Translations under genes and position numbers: made by a program
The notes under the pieces: model-generated
Seen by the model: only the letters and a program-made list of their open reading frames with translations
Told to the model about the DNA's origin: nothing
Databases searched by the model: none
From: Drosophila pseudoobscura
Lineage: Eukaryota > Arthropoda > Insecta > Diptera > Drosophilidae
Assembly: GCF_009870125.1 (NCBI RefSeq)
Contig: NC_046680.1
Span: forward strand, 8,990,001 to 9,054,000
Direction of reading: 5' to 3'
Length of the DNA stretch: 64,000 bases
In this document: positions 36,770 through 49,140 of the stretch, one piece after another
Layout of the letters: every line of letters starts with the position of its first letter
How positions within the stretch are numbered: position 1 is the stretch's first letter

Positions 36770-39700
36770 ACCAATGACACTTAAATCTGATGCTGGTTTG
36801 GTTTTCTTTTCTACAATCGGTTGCTTATTGCTACTGAGACACATAAGAATGTCTTTATCCATGGAAGCCTTTGGTTAAATGTTCTCAGATTCTGAGATTA
36901 CATTTCTGATAAAATATTATTACAGCTACACCAGTAAGAAGCCCCAACATGCATAGGAATGATTGCAATATGTGATTCTATCCAGTCTTCGGAATTTTTC
37001 AGTCCTTACGGAATATCCTTTTAAGCGCATCGTCAAGCAAAATCCGCTCTAAGGGTATTAAAAGGCACCGAGCGTCCCGGAAAAGTTCACGGCACCCACT
37101 TAAGCGATGACTGAGTGGTGGGTCCGTGTGCCTGAGCCTGCACCTGACTCGGGTTCTTTACCTGCACCTGGACCAGGGCCTGGGCCTGGGCCTGAACCTG
37201 ACTCTCGGGGCCACTTGGAAATTGCTTTGAAGAGCTGCTGCTGCTGCCACTGCTGCTTGCTTTCTTATCTCACTAAAATAGGCATTGTTCCGCCGTTCTC
37301 GTGTGCCCGCTGCCCCTTTCTTTTGATTTTTCCCAGGCACGCATGAAAATGGTTTTCCTTTTGTTTGGGCTTTGGCCGAGGCACCAGCAGACAGAAGACA
37401 ACAACGGCAAAGGTGAAAGGTTGTTGGCAGCAACAGGAACTATAAGAGAGCTAAGTGCGTGCTGAGGGAACGGAATGCGCAGGAAGCCTCCATATAGGCA
37501 CAGGCACAGGCACAAAAAGGCCCCTAATGACAATGATAATGGAGTTCACCGTCGCATGGACCAATTCTGGCAGGTCGAGATTGAAAATTGGCAAAAATGG
37601 CGAGCAAAGCGGAAGGGGTGTTGTGTTGAATGAATGGCAGCCGGAAACTGTGCCAGTGGTTGATGCTGTTATGAGTGCTTTGTGCCACTTTAAGGGTAGC
37701 CTCAAATCGTGTTAAAGCTCTACCCTTTATCCCTTCGACATTCTGCCTGAGCCAGAGAGCCCGAGATCTTCAGAGCCTCGATTGTTCCACCACCAGCCAC
37801 ACGATAGATTAGCAAATCTATAAATATAATCGCATTGAATGCTTGCCAGGCCAATTCCAAAGTGGATAAAGGATGCTGCTTGGCATCTTGACAGAAGACG
37901 ATTTATAATCGCATTAAAATTTGTTTAAATCTTGGGACACATGCATATATCTATTACCATACGGAATCAGAGGTATATATCTACTTATCCAAAGCAATCT
38001 AGCGCGAGAGACAAACGGCAGCCACTTAAATGCTGTCGCATGTGAAAAACCGCAAGCTGCATTCTTCACCAGGATTGGGGATGGGGAAATGGCATAGGGT
38101 ATAGGTTAGAGGGTGTGGGATATAGGGAGATTGAAAACGAATGGGATGGCGAAAGTAGAGACAGCTAAGAAAGACATTATGCGACGGCATGGAACCACAA
38201 GCACACACACACACACAACAATTTCACAGACAATGAATACATTGGCAAAATGCGGGTGGGGGGGATTGGTAGGGCAAATGGCAAGATGCAGTAATACAAG
38301 GTGAGGCAGGGAGTAAATAAGCTTCCCGAAGTGCTGGAATGCCGCACCTAATATTAACACACCTTGGACAGCAGGACAAAGAAATTTAAATAAATGCATG
38401 TACACGAATTGCACAGAAAAAAATCACAACAATTGGCCACACGAGTGGTTGGGTGGAGAAGGAGACGCAGAAGGCAGCATAAAGAGATTTCGAGAGGGTT
38501 GGGGGCGGTATAAGCACTCGAGGACAACGGGCGAGCGATGACTTTGCATTTTGCATTACATTTTGCTTGTTGCAACAAAGCAGTTTGTAAATTATTGCAG
38601 AATCCCTCCACCTACCAGGAAAGCTAACACCAGGCTCCTTCTTGCTGTTTTTGTTTTCTTCCTCTTTGGTTTGGCAAGCACTTTTGCAATAGCGGTATTC
38701 CCAAAGAAGAGTTTGATCGGAGCGGAGCGTGTAGCAACAGAAAGCCTACTTGATGTTCGACCATGGGTTATGCAAGAGAAGGAGGGGTGTATTTTATATA
38801 TTAGTTGCCATTTTACCTTTCTACTTCTATCTGACTGATCCCACCGCACTCCTAATCTAGGCACCTCCAAATCTTGGCCATCGCCTAGCTTACCCGTGGG
38901 TCCAACGATGCGACGTTGCCTCTTGTGTCGTCTGTGTGGTTGTCGTTGTACTCTTCGGTCTCCCGGTCCTCTGCTGCCGCTGCACCTGGCCCTTAGCCTC
39001 TTCTTCTTCTTGATCACTTGAATTCGACTCCTCGTTCTCGCCAAGCTGGCGTTCGAAGTCGTCTTTTCGGCTCAACGGTACTTCTTCGAAAAAGAGTCAT
39101 ATCGTGGCTTCGGCTCGCCGCTGAGCTCTCTGTGTGGGTGGCTGAGCACTAAGTGCATCGTGTTCGTGAGTTTCGGTGTTGTTGTTCGGCTGCTCTTCGC
39201 TCTCTGCTGTTGTCTCTCCTCTGTTGCTTTATTCCGCTGCTGCTTTTGTTCTATGGGTGAGCTGTTCATCTACCGGATTTTGGGTATTATTTCTCCTTTC
39301 CCTACTCGAATAAAACTAGCCTTTTTGTACATACATATGTACATACATATGAATGTGGGTCTCCAGGTAAGGTTCCTCACAATGTATACATCATTGGAAT
39401 GGCCATTGGGATGCCTGTAACCTAGCAGCAGCTTAGGGAAAACACCACAGAAGCCGGATTCGCTTTGATCTGATGCTGAGAAATATTAAAATCTTACTCT
39501 GGAATACGAGTACCACTAATGTTGAGTGCTGGAGTTATTTTAAGCCATCCTTGTTGTTGCTGCTTACACACGCAAATGTCTTATTTATGCTCAGCACTTT
39601 TTACCACTAGTCCCCTCTCTTTCACCCTTCCTAGAGAGATACATAGTTGCACCCGCACATGCTAGCGTCAACTTTTTGCGGCTGAATGTCTTCGCCTTTG

Positions 39701-42100
39701 CTGGCTGCTTCTTGCTTCAAACTCTCTCTCTCTCTCTCTCTCCTCTTTTGCTCTCAAGTCTGCGTACTCTGATTCTCCTTTTTCCCTGGGTCTGGGTCTT
39801 CTTCTTCCCTTAGCGGTGCCCTCGCCCTCGCCGCATGTTCATTGTGGCTTCACTTGCAAATGTTGCAAAATAAACTGTAGATGCTTGCGTTAGTGGGTGG
39901 AGGAGTGCGTTTGCCCTGCGAAATGCAACTACAGTGGAACCTCCATGGATGGACAGCACATACACACAAAAGCTGTGACGGGACAGGAAAGTAAATATCA
40001 CGTAGTATAGATAGTCAAGGTTCTTGATCCCTAAATAACACTTCCTTAGGGTTCATGTCTTTCCGACTTGCAATAGATAATTCGAAAGAGCTCTTGCCAG
40101 ACTTTTCACTGTTTAATTTTCTATATTCTCCGACTTGGTCCTTTCTGGTGAGTCCGCAGAAGTTAGTTTCCCATCTGCTTGTGGACCGTTAGTCGGTGAG
40201 TTAGGGGTTTATCAGGGCACTTAGGATTATGAACGCTGTGCTGAATTAAGGGACAGTGCATATGCTGGCATCTGCAAAAGGAATCCCGTTTATTATTCAT
40301 TTTTAAAGGAGCCCAGGAGCCCAAAAATCCATACACTACCTCATTTTGTAATCCTCCAATCAAATGGCAATCCCAGGCAGAGCGCTTGTTCAGTGCAACA
40401 CAAAGATCAGATAGCATTGGCTTCTGCTTCTACTTCTTCTTCTTCTATTCCTTCGTTTGGTGGCGCTTCCTTGGCAGGACTTCTCTCCGCCCCCACCCCC
40501 GCCCCTGTCGCTGAGCCATACTTCAACTTCAGCTGCGGCTTTCTTATGCAAAAATGCATTGTTGCCGCTTGTTATTTTTGCATAAAAGAAAATTGTTTAT
40601 TTAGCTTTGGATATACTATACATATACATATATATCTGTATATCTGTATGTATGTTTGTATGTACCATCCTATGTAGATTTGACTAGGACTGACAATGGA
40701 GTGGATTCCATGAGGATGACTTGCCCTTGCACCGCACATTTTTCGTTCTCTTTTGGTAAATAGAGTGGGGGACCAAAGAGCTGCTTGCCCTGGACTCTAA
40801 TAGACCCTTGCCCAAGCCTTTTTTATGCTGCTTATTATGGCTGGAGAGGATTCACAGTGGCAGACCACCATTCATCCGCCCTGTATATCCTTCTTATTTA
40901 TTGTCAGGGAATTTCGAGTCGAGTTTTCATTTTAATATGGTTATAATATACAATTTTTTAATGGCACATAATAACGTTAACTGCGGACTCGTCCTCGTCC
41001 TCGTCCTTGTCGTTGTCCTCGTCGTCGTGGTTGCCTCTAACTTAATAAGCAGCAAGTTAAAGTTTTTCCAGGGTGGGGAAAAGAGGTCTGCTGGACACGT
41101 TATGCAATTTAACACAATTATTTAAAATACAGCAAACTTCGGTGGAAGTGGGGCATGAAAAGTGTGCGAGAGAAACTTTCCAACCGGGCTGCCAACCTGC
41201 CCCCAACTGCAGCGCCCCGACTACTACTTGAAACGACGCGATGGGTCAGTCCGTGTAGCACTGGCAACTTTTAAATTAACCCTAATTCAGAATGCAACAG
41301 CAGCAGTAACAACAAAATAAATACAAAAGGAACTAAATACAAAAAAAAAATGAATGGGGAGAGGGCAGTTCCAGAGAAGGGGAAGGGGAAGGAAGGGGAA
41401 GGGAGATCGAGCAACTTTGCAATATTCTTGCACATTTTTCAACTTTAACAATTTATTAAATGGGTCAAAAGCCACTAAAACTTAATTTATCATTGCATGA
41501 GCAGGCAATGCACCACGCCCCCCGTGCCAACAGAACCACCCACCCACCCTCAATCCTACAGCCGCCCCCCCTTCGAGGCCAACCGGCCAGCACGTCAGCC
41601 CGTTGAAATGCCAACAAATCGCAGAGACGAATGAGCTTGGCCAAACTTGAAGCGCTTCCGGAATGCCACAACTATTTTTTTCCACCTACCACTTAGTTGT
41701 AGGACCAGAGGTATGCTGGCACCTTGGATACACACGTCATCATGTGCAGGTTGCAGAAAATACCATCCATTGATCCAGAATGAATCGTAAGTATCTTTTT
41801 TATTGAATCCTTTGGATATAGGTTGATGATGAATACACAGTATTTCCTGAGGCACGTACTTATCTTCATTTATTATTTATATGAATTTTCCAGTCCACTT
41901 TTAAAAGAGAATGAAATGAAAAGTTACAGTCATGTGTCGGGGTTTGAAAAGTTACTAAGAATTCCACATCGCGTGATGACCCAGTACATATGTATGTAGA
42001 TACCAGGATTCCCACTCTGAAAGCGAAGCATAGTTCTAAATTTACACGAAGAAGGCTTTAAGATGACATATCCTTATATCCCTTGAGTCCAGAACATCTA
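36770..42100. other. Gene-poor intergenic region
   Basis: No intact gene is recognised. It contains short repeats (a Pro/Gly-like CCTGGG run at 37,165-37,205; CATATGTACATACATATG near 39,327-39,350; (CT)n at 39,722-39,744), a 5'-UTR-like block at 38,887-39,260 (listed separately) and AT-rich stretches. The open frames here are low-complexity or start at non-ATG codons. Confidence 0.5.
38887..39260 (-). other. Possible 5' exon of an unidentified minus-strand transcript
   Basis: On the minus strand this block reads like a fly 5' leader: CAGCAGAGAGCGAAGAGCAG and repeated CAACAAC, ending at a good donor (ACGG then GTAAGC at about 38,891-38,896). One frame through its end gives Ser/Asp/Glu- then Gln/Thr-rich sequence (ESNSSDQEEEEAKGQVQRQQ), but it has no ATG. 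A short ATG frame (MHLVLSHPH...) stops after 28 codons. It may be a non-coding first exon of prominin-like B or of another gene to the left, or chance. Confidence 0.3.
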
Positions 42101-42115
42101 CTGGCTTTCAGTAGC

Positions 42116-42865
42116 TTATCCAATCAATCGATTGCCTTTTGATATGCCAGTTGTTGGACGGTGCGTGGGTGGCCTTGGGGTATTGCCTGTGCTAGGTGTT
42201 CGGTCGGGGAACAAAAATACAAGAGTCCTTGTGGGTCGCGTTGTTCCTGGAACAAGTGAGCTTGTGGAAGCTCTTGAGGGCGCAACTGTCGGCTCCTTGA
42301 ATATGAATTCTAAACGCCTTGTTGTGGACTTCAGAGGAGATCTGGCCCGTGCTGGAGTTGTGGGCTGGGATGGGCCCACTTTCGGAACCGTTGGCAGCCT
42401 TGGACGGATCGGTGATCTGGTCCTCAAGGTGGGTCGGATTGTAGGTCGTACGTGCGGTCGCGTTGGTAAGAGTCTTGTGGGCATTCGAGACCAAATCAGA
42501 AACGTCCGCGTTGTCCGTATGGCAGTTGTGGGAGACCTTGTCGTTCTGATGCCGGGAATCGCCCGTCTTGTGGTGGTGGCTACTGGGGATCTTCTGGTTG
42601 TGCGCACTGGTTGAGATCTTGGTTTCGGTGTCGTCCGTCTACGGGTCGGTCTTTGGGTAACTGGCAAACGTCTCGTTGGTTTCAGTCGAACTGGGGGTCT
42701 TCTGGAGGGTCTTGGAGCCGGTCTGAATGGCGCTGGAGCTCGTCCAAGTGAATCGGGAAGAGATATAGATGGTGCTGCTGGGGGCTTGGGTGGTGAGGAG
42801 GCCGTTCCATTTCCCTGAACAGCCAAGCAAAGACCCAAGAACACGATCCCCAACGCGTGGCGCAT
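42116..42865 (-). CDS. Secreted Pro/Thr/Arg-rich orphan protein
   Basis: A single-exon ATG frame of 249 aa. It opens with a clear signal peptide (MRHALGIVFLGLCLAVQGNG, cleavage probably after residue 18-20). The rest is almost entirely Pro, Thr, Arg and Ser, in loosely repeated RPTRR, RTTRSP and RPTxRTRSP elements, with one less biased segment near RRLEFIFKEPTVAP. There are no cysteines in the mature part, so it is probably unstructured. Such composition fits a mucin-like O-glycosylated, cuticle or matrix protein, or a cationic secreted peptide precursor. A TATAAATA box lies 33-40 bp upstream of the ATG. It stands alone between a gene-poor region and the 3' UTR of the transporter. I do not recognise a family. 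The opposite strand is also open, as expected from biased codons. Confidence 0.65.
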   Translation of the reverse strand: MRHALGIVFLGLCLAVQGNGTASSPPKPPAAPSISLPDSLGRAPAPFRPAPRPSRRPPVRLKPTRRLPVTQRPTRRRTTPKPRSQPVRTTRRSPVATTTRRAIPGIRTTRSPTTAIRTTRTFLIWSRMPTRLLPTRPHVRPTIRPTLRTRSPIRPRLPTVPKVGPSQPTTPARARSPLKSTTRRLEFIFKEPTVAPSRASTSSLVPGTTRPTRTLVFLFPDRTPSTGNTPRPPTHRPTTGISKGNRLIG

Positions 42866-42884
42866 TGTCAGTGTTCTGTGCGAC

Positions 42885-42922
42885 GGGATTCCGGATTTAT
42901 TTATACTCGTAGGGGAATCTGG
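42885..42922 (-). promoter_or_regulatory. TATA promoter of the Pro/Thr/Arg-rich gene with kB-like motifs
   Basis: On the minus strand TATAAATA lies at 42898-42905, a typical distance from a start site a few bases before the ATG. GGGATTCC at 42885-42892 (plus strand) and GGGGAATCT at 42912-42920 flank it and resemble Rel/NF-kB half-sites. Their position against the TATA box is unusual, so they may be coincidental. Confidence 0.4.
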
Positions 42923-43019
42923 CGACGAGTCTGGAAAGGAAGAAGTGTCTTTCAGTTCGAGTAAACACAGCTGGGGAAAGGTAAGACAATAGGTGTCCGA
43001 TTTGGCTGTTGTTTTCTGT

Positions 43020-44559
43020 GACTTATTTTCTTCACTCGGTTGTTAAACGTTTATTAAACATACATAAATACATACTCGTAATTACATGATTTCTTGTGTT
43101 TGTTCGGTTCGATTTTTGGGATCGGTATGTATATTTTTAATTATATAGTATAGTATGGTATAGTATATCGTATCTATGTATATAGAAAGAGGTTTAGCTC
43201 AACAAACATAACGCGAGTGCCATTGTACAGTATGCATAATACTAAAGTTCATTTACCCGAAAATCTGGTGCTGTACACAAGAACTAGCATAGGTATCTTT
43301 ATAATGTAATAATCATAACTCGAAAATAACAATATCTTTTATGTATACAGTATTTATTCATTTAGATAGCTATAGATGAAATCAGTAAAAATATCTCCTA
43401 GGTACAGATACAGTGTAGTTTCCTCTTCGATTTTGGTGCGTCAACTTCCATATACTATACATATATATATGTATATTTCATATAATTATCTTTTGCATCC
43501 TGCTTGCTTTCGTAGGTATTTGAAAATATGTACGTCTGTCTCCTCAATATTCTTGTCTATCATTTTTGTTCCTATATCTTGTTGTGTGTAAAAATTAAAA
43601 TATTCAACAGTTGATTGCAATGAGGCGGATTTTCATAATATCATTCGTTACAATATCCTTGTGTCTCCTTCACTTCTTCACTTTTGTTTTTCTACTTTGG
43701 TTATTCGTTTTAGTTCCCTTTTTTTAGTTTTAGTTGTGTTTAATGCTTTCTTTCGTTTAATTAGTAAATATTCCTTTATGGAGTTATGATTTTAATTTTG
43801 GTTATTTAAGTGTTTCCTACTCTCGTTTTGTTTGTTTGTTTTACACGATTTATAGGTACTTTATGTGTGATTTCATGGGTGATTTGATTGGTGATTTCAT
43901 GCGTGATTTGATTGGTGATCGCCCAACAAAAATGTTGCACTGGTTGGTGGCGGCTAGAGCTTCCAGTGCGTTGCAAATGAAATATAACAGGCCTATAAAT
44001 ATTATAGATTGCACAGAGTTGTTTCTATATATATTGTATAGTATTGTATTACTTATGTATTTGTATTGCCAGCAATCAACTGCAATCACGGTGTCATTAT
44101 AAATTAAGTATTATAGAATATATTCTATATTTTAACTAAGAAATACATCAAAACTACAGGAAAATTTACATAAATGTTTGTATTTTTTAAAGAAACTATT
44201 GAATTACCAATCGGAAATGTTTGCAACCGTTTAGTCACCCACCGTTTAGTCGTACAATATCCCGATATTTATACCCGATGTGGATGCCTCCCTTCCTGCC
44301 CTGCGTATATGGTATTTCCTATATAAAATATATGTGTATGTGTGGTTTTTGTTGTATATTGTATTCTATGCTATTTGCAGATCGTATATTGATTGCACAA
44401 CAAATCAAAATAAAACGTTATGCGTTATGCAATTTATATTGCAGGCCAATGTCCAAGATATGTTTGCGGTTATATTTGTTGTTGTTCTTTCGTTCAATCA
44501 TTTTCGGATTACATGAGTGACTGTGACTGTACTGGGGGACTGCACTGTACTGTGTGTCC
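43020..44559 (-). other. Probable long 3' UTR of the MFSD6-like gene
   Basis: Left of the transporter stop codon the plus strand is T-rich with many TTTATT and TTGTTTT runs, so the sense strand is A-rich with several AATAAA signals, as in fly 3' UTRs. No coding frame is evident. A 2 x 24 bp tandem repeat lies at 43,869-43,916. The far end of the UTR is not defined. Confidence 0.4.
43869..43916. repeat. Two tandem 24-bp copies
   Basis: GATTTCATG(G/C)GTGATTTGATTGGT occurs twice head to tail with a single difference. It lies in the presumed 3' UTR of the transporter. Confidence 0.9.
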
Positions 44560-47144
44560 TTACTGCGCGAATGGATTGTGCGGATTGGCGCCGGGAATGT
44601 CCAGATTGCCGCCAGTAGTCTGATAGGTGCCGTAGGGTCCGCCATTGGGATTCATCTCGTTCAGACGGGAGTTGGACAGGGCCCGTGGTATGGGATTGCT
44701 GGGCACCCCGTGCGGCGCCAGATGCGAGGTTTCTTCGGCCACCTGGAGGCAAGACAGAATTAGCGGATTGGTAGCTGGGGCATTGGGTAAACTGACCTGA
44801 TGCGGATCCTCGGTGACGGGTATGTCTGAGATGAAGCCCTGCTCCTTGCGATAGAAGTTGACGAAAATAAAGAGGCCGAGCACCAGGAGGCAGGCAATAC
44901 CATACCAACGGAAGGTAGCAGTAGTACCGTAGTAGGTGACGAACATTCCCCCAATAATGGCGCCACAGCCGCGACCGAGCCCATGGTGGATACCCTGGAG
45001 CACGCCCTGGCCGGAGGCACGCAGGTTCTTGGGCGTGTTGTGGGCAATGTACGAGCAACAGGCAGCCCAGACGGCGGCATGGGTGATGCCCTGCATCAGC
45101 TCGAAGGGGAGCACCATCCAGGGATTGGTCAGGTACGAGATGTACAGGAATCGCAGGACATTGCCGATCAGGCCCAGGCAAAGGACCTTGACGTGGCCGA
45201 TCTGGGTGATCAGACGGAAGCTGAAGAAGTAGGCAAAGATCTCGGACACGTGATTGATCACGGACGCCACACCGAAGAGGGTGGGCGTGCCGCCATAGTC
45301 CTGCAGGTGCCAGAACAGAAAGGTGAAGATCAGGCCGATTCCGAAGCCCATGAACCAGGCAACGAACAGAAACGAGGCCGTCTTCACGTCCTTGAAGTGC
45401 GTGAGCACCGTCATCCACTCGGGCAGCTCCTTGGCCGTCTGCGCGAACACCTTGGACTCGGCCCCAATGTGCGGCTGTGGCTGATGGCCGCCGGCCGGGA
45501 AACTACTGGCGCCCCCTGAGGCGGCGCTGCCGCTACCCACTGCCAGTGATGGTAGATTGAGCTGAGCGGCCAGCTGGTTCATCGACTCATCCTCGGCGGC
45601 CTTCTTGCTGGGGTCCACAAACTGTGCGGAGGCCTGCTGCTGCTGCTCGTCCAGCGGGTCGTACTTGAAGGTGATCTTCGAGGCCGAGATGATGGCGCAG
45701 GTCATCAGCACCGAGAAGATGGAGAAGCAGATGTTGTAGTTCTTCTCCTTGTTGCCCGCACCGCAGGGATGGTTGGAGAACGAGGTAGAGTGGTCGAGGG
45801 CAATGCCCACCAGGAACATGGAGATGCCCCAGCCCAGCGAGCCGAACATGCGCTGGTGTCCATACTTGTCCGCATCCTCGCCCAGCAGCGTTATCACTGC
45901 CGAGTCCGCCAGAGTGATGGCCGGGGCACTGAAGAACTCCCCAATGAGGATCACCAGCAGCAGCAGAAAGAAGGCCTTTTGGATATCCTAAAAGAAGCGA
46001 AGATCAACAGGTCAGTAATCATCGTGGCAGATTGCCTCTCCCTCTCTCTGTCCCCACCGGCGTCCTGTAGACCATGGAACTGAAGATGGGCGTCACATAG
46101 TCGCGATGATACTTGTCGTCGTAGTTGCTCACAAAGTTGATGTGCACCGGCGAGATGCCCGCATCGATTCTGGGCAACAGCAGGGATCTCTTGCTCCGGC
46201 TGTGAGCGGCCTCGGCCTCCTCCAGGGCCTCCTCCGCGGGCATAGTGCCCTGATCTGTGGAAAATCATTCGATATTATCAAAGTCCTAATACTATGCTCT
46301 GATATTGCAGGAAACTAGAGATCAGATATTAGCGGTATTATATTTAAAAAATACGAAATACATTTGGTAGGAAAGATGTAGATCTGTAGACCTACCCTGA
46401 TCCCAGTCGTACATGGCCGAGAGATCGCGCTTGGTACGCGTGTAGGTCAGCACGAAGTCCGTGGCATTCCGGCGCTCGATGCAGTTGATGGCCTCCGGCC
46501 GGATGAAGCTCAGCGGAATGGTGAAGAGCACCCAGCAGGCCAGCGAGCCTAGCAGCAGCTTCTTGCCCTGGCGACAGCGATCTGCGTAGGATCCCCAGAA
46601 GGGGGCCGACAGGAACTCGACGAACGGCCGCATGCCCACCAGGATGCCGCACTGGCCCGGATTCATGCCCATCTGCTTGAAGTAGACGCCCATCAGCGGG
46701 AAGAGCGAGCCGAAGGCCGCGTAGAAGAAAAAGTAGAAGCTCTTAACCGGTATCAACTCCCGTTCGGTGCTCGCGCCGAAGAACATTTCCAGGATGTCCG
46801 AGTGGCCGCGTATTTTGTGCGTTGATTCCTTGGCCTCCGGATATCTGCAAATGGGGAAAGTATCTTGTTCAGTATCTCGCGGAGCCGCTCTGTGGAGGGG
46901 GTGCTTACAAATTGGGATCCACCTCGCCGGTCGCCTCCACATCCACGCGAGGCCTGGCCCCTGGAGGACCGTATCCAGCTGCCTGCTGCTCCACCCCGTA
47001 GTTGCCCTGGTCGTAGCCACCTGTTGACTGCTGCTCATAGCCGTAACCCGCACCCTGCTGGCCATAGCCAGGTACTGCCGCTGATGGCGCCCCAAAGGGA
47101 TTGGGTGCAGCTCCGCCTCCTCCTCCAGCATTGTAGGGATTCAT
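44560..47144 (-). CDS. MFSD6-like major facilitator transporter
   Basis: Five exons join in frame (transcript order): 47144-46909, 46844-46396, 46254-46058, 45987-44797 and 44742-44560, giving 751 aa. Residues 1-78 are a disordered Gly/Gln/Tyr/Pro-rich cytosolic leader. TM helices follow from exon 2: the FYFFFYAAFGSLFPLMGVYF segment and an MFS loop motif-like GSYADRCRQGKK. Exon 3 adds a long hydrophilic loop. Exon 4 carries the rest, including FLVGIALDHSTSF and the helices GFGIGLIFTFLFWHLQDYGG and VLRFLYISYLTNPWMVLPFE, as in the MFS_1-like/MFSD6 family. The substrate is unknown. The last intron (44,743-44,796) is 54 nt, begins GTCAGT and is free of stops in frame. Human MFSD6 is of similar length (about 790 aa). 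I do not assign a fly symbol. Confidence 0.85.
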
Positions 47145-49139
47145 TGTGGTGTTTAGTTCCTTGGTATAGCCCTCGCTCTTTCCTCCCCTTCAACCGCTTT
47201 CCTTCAGTGCTCTCTCTTGGTTATTTGGCTCTCGCTTCCACTTCCTTCGTCCCAGTGGGTCTCGTTCTTTGCTTTTGTCCCCCACTTACAGTCTCATCAT
47301 CACTTTCATTATCATTCGGCAGCTGTGGATTACAGAATACAATAGAGGAGGATGTCAATCGTTTTGTCTTTTTGCCGAACCCTGCTCCTCCCGCTGCCCC
47401 CCACAAAAGCATGCAAATCCTTTTCCCATACTAAAGTACACTGGTGGGCAAAATAGGGGGCATGGTGATAGACACTTAGACTAGGACTAGGACAAAGCAT
47501 TTATCTTGTGAAATTTCGGTGGCTATAACGACTAAGGACCGCCCTGACACTCTTCTTTGTTTTGTTAAGCAGTGTAATTATGGTCTCTCCAATTTGGGAT
47601 TAGAGGAACCCAAAACAGAAATAGCTCATGTCCTACCGACCAGAAGATGTCTGTAATTACAATTGTAAGCTGCTTCCTTTTCACATCTCACCCACTCTTT
47701 CGCTTTTCGCCTTTCTCTTTTCGCCTCAATCTCCTTCCGCTTCAAATGTGAGCAAAAGACTCGGAGAATGGCTGAACCTGCAGCTACACGATAGGTTTTT
47801 CCACCAGGGCATATTTGAAATGGGAAAATGTGGGCCTTCTGGCAGACTCATCAAAAGTCAGCCATTTAACAGGGAAAACTTGTTTGTTTTTCCTCTATTT
47901 CCAGAAACATTTAATCACCATAGTGCCTTGAATATTTCCCTCTAGTCTTGTCGGTGCAAAACACATCGTGCAAGCACAGGTTGAGACTCGGAGAGAGCTA
48001 AACAAACCGCGCTCTCCCTCTGCCAAGAGAGAGCTCAATTCAGTTGAGTGGATTGCATTAGCTTTGAGCTTTTCCTGCGACATGAGCGAATGAGTAATTT
48101 CTATTCAATTTTTTTCGTTCACTTGGCACGCTGCAAATGTGGGTGAATGGTGTCTGTATATACATACATACATATGTATCTGCCACCATCCATATATAGA
48201 ACAGACTTGTTGTTGCTCTATGTACAATTCATACATACGTCTAAATATGTATGTATTTATAAAGAAAAAGGCCTTTGAAACATACATAATCTGATGCAAT
48301 TAAAGCCTTAAAATCCCAAGTCGAAAGCTTTGTAGATTCAAAACAGTAATCAGAAAAATCAGTTTTTTTTAAATATGTTAAGGATTATTGCGTAGATTAA
48401 AAGCCTTTGGTAACTTGTACAACAATTGACAAGGGATCTGGCGATATTCGAAATCTGTAATCCATTTTCTATGGCACACACGTGAGAATGGATGTACATA
48501 TCTCTGTCTATATACTCGTACATATACAATATATTTTTTCGCACACTTCTTTGAAGGCCAAAGCCAAGAGACAGAGACACTTGAGACGAGCCTTGTTCCA
48601 CAGATAATTATGTAAACTTTAAATCTTTAATTCAAGTAAATATCATAGGATTACACACACCCAAAATACGGTTTTCTAATTGTTTGTAACTTTTGCACGA
48701 CGACGACACTGGCCTTTCGGTTGAGGGGAAAATGTGTGTTACGTGCGTAATCGATAAGCAGAGTTTTCCTCGCGTCTGGCCTCTACACGAACGTTTGACG
48801 AGCTACCCAAGAATTTTCCAAAAGAGCCCCCAAAAAGAAAATGTTGCGCTCAAAGCGGAAAAGCTCGCTCAAGCGCGTTTCGTTTCGTTTTCGGTCTCTG
48901 GTGCGTGCGTGTGTGTATGTGTCTGCTCCGTCTAATGAGATTTGACGCGGCTAACGTCCCACACAGAAAGGACTTCAAACAGAGAGAATTTTAAAGAGAG
49001 AGAGAGAGAACACCCAAGCGAAAGTGACAGCTAGGCGCCAAAATTAGTTGTATTTAAAAGACCTCGATGTACCTGTTGGAAAACCGCTTCAGAGAACTAA
49101 AGAAACGGTACATCGTACATCGATCGAGATGATTACTGA
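47145..49139. other. Upstream region of the transporter gene and intergenic DNA
   Basis: Immediately upstream of the transporter ATG the minus strand looks like 5' UTR (47,145-47,330). Beyond it there is no gene. A GA/CT-rich segment at 47,960-48,030, TACATACATATG-type sequence near 48,160-48,250, and a GC-richer block at 48,690-49,020 with (GT)n and (GA)n runs could hold the real promoter, but this is inference. Confidence 0.4.
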
Positions 49140-49140
49140 T

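Noticed and set aside
38592-39044. 150-codon minus-strand frame (ARTRSRIQVIKKKKRLRARC...)
   Set aside because: It begins at a non-ATG codon, reads through a strong splice donor, and its right part is an alternate frame of the 5'-leader-like block.
44983-45519. Long plus-strand open frame (178 aa) and a 306-aa minus frame at 44498-45418
   Set aside because: Both are shadows of the MFSD6-like coding exon, which has GC-rich third positions. The transporter frame carries the helices and motifs.
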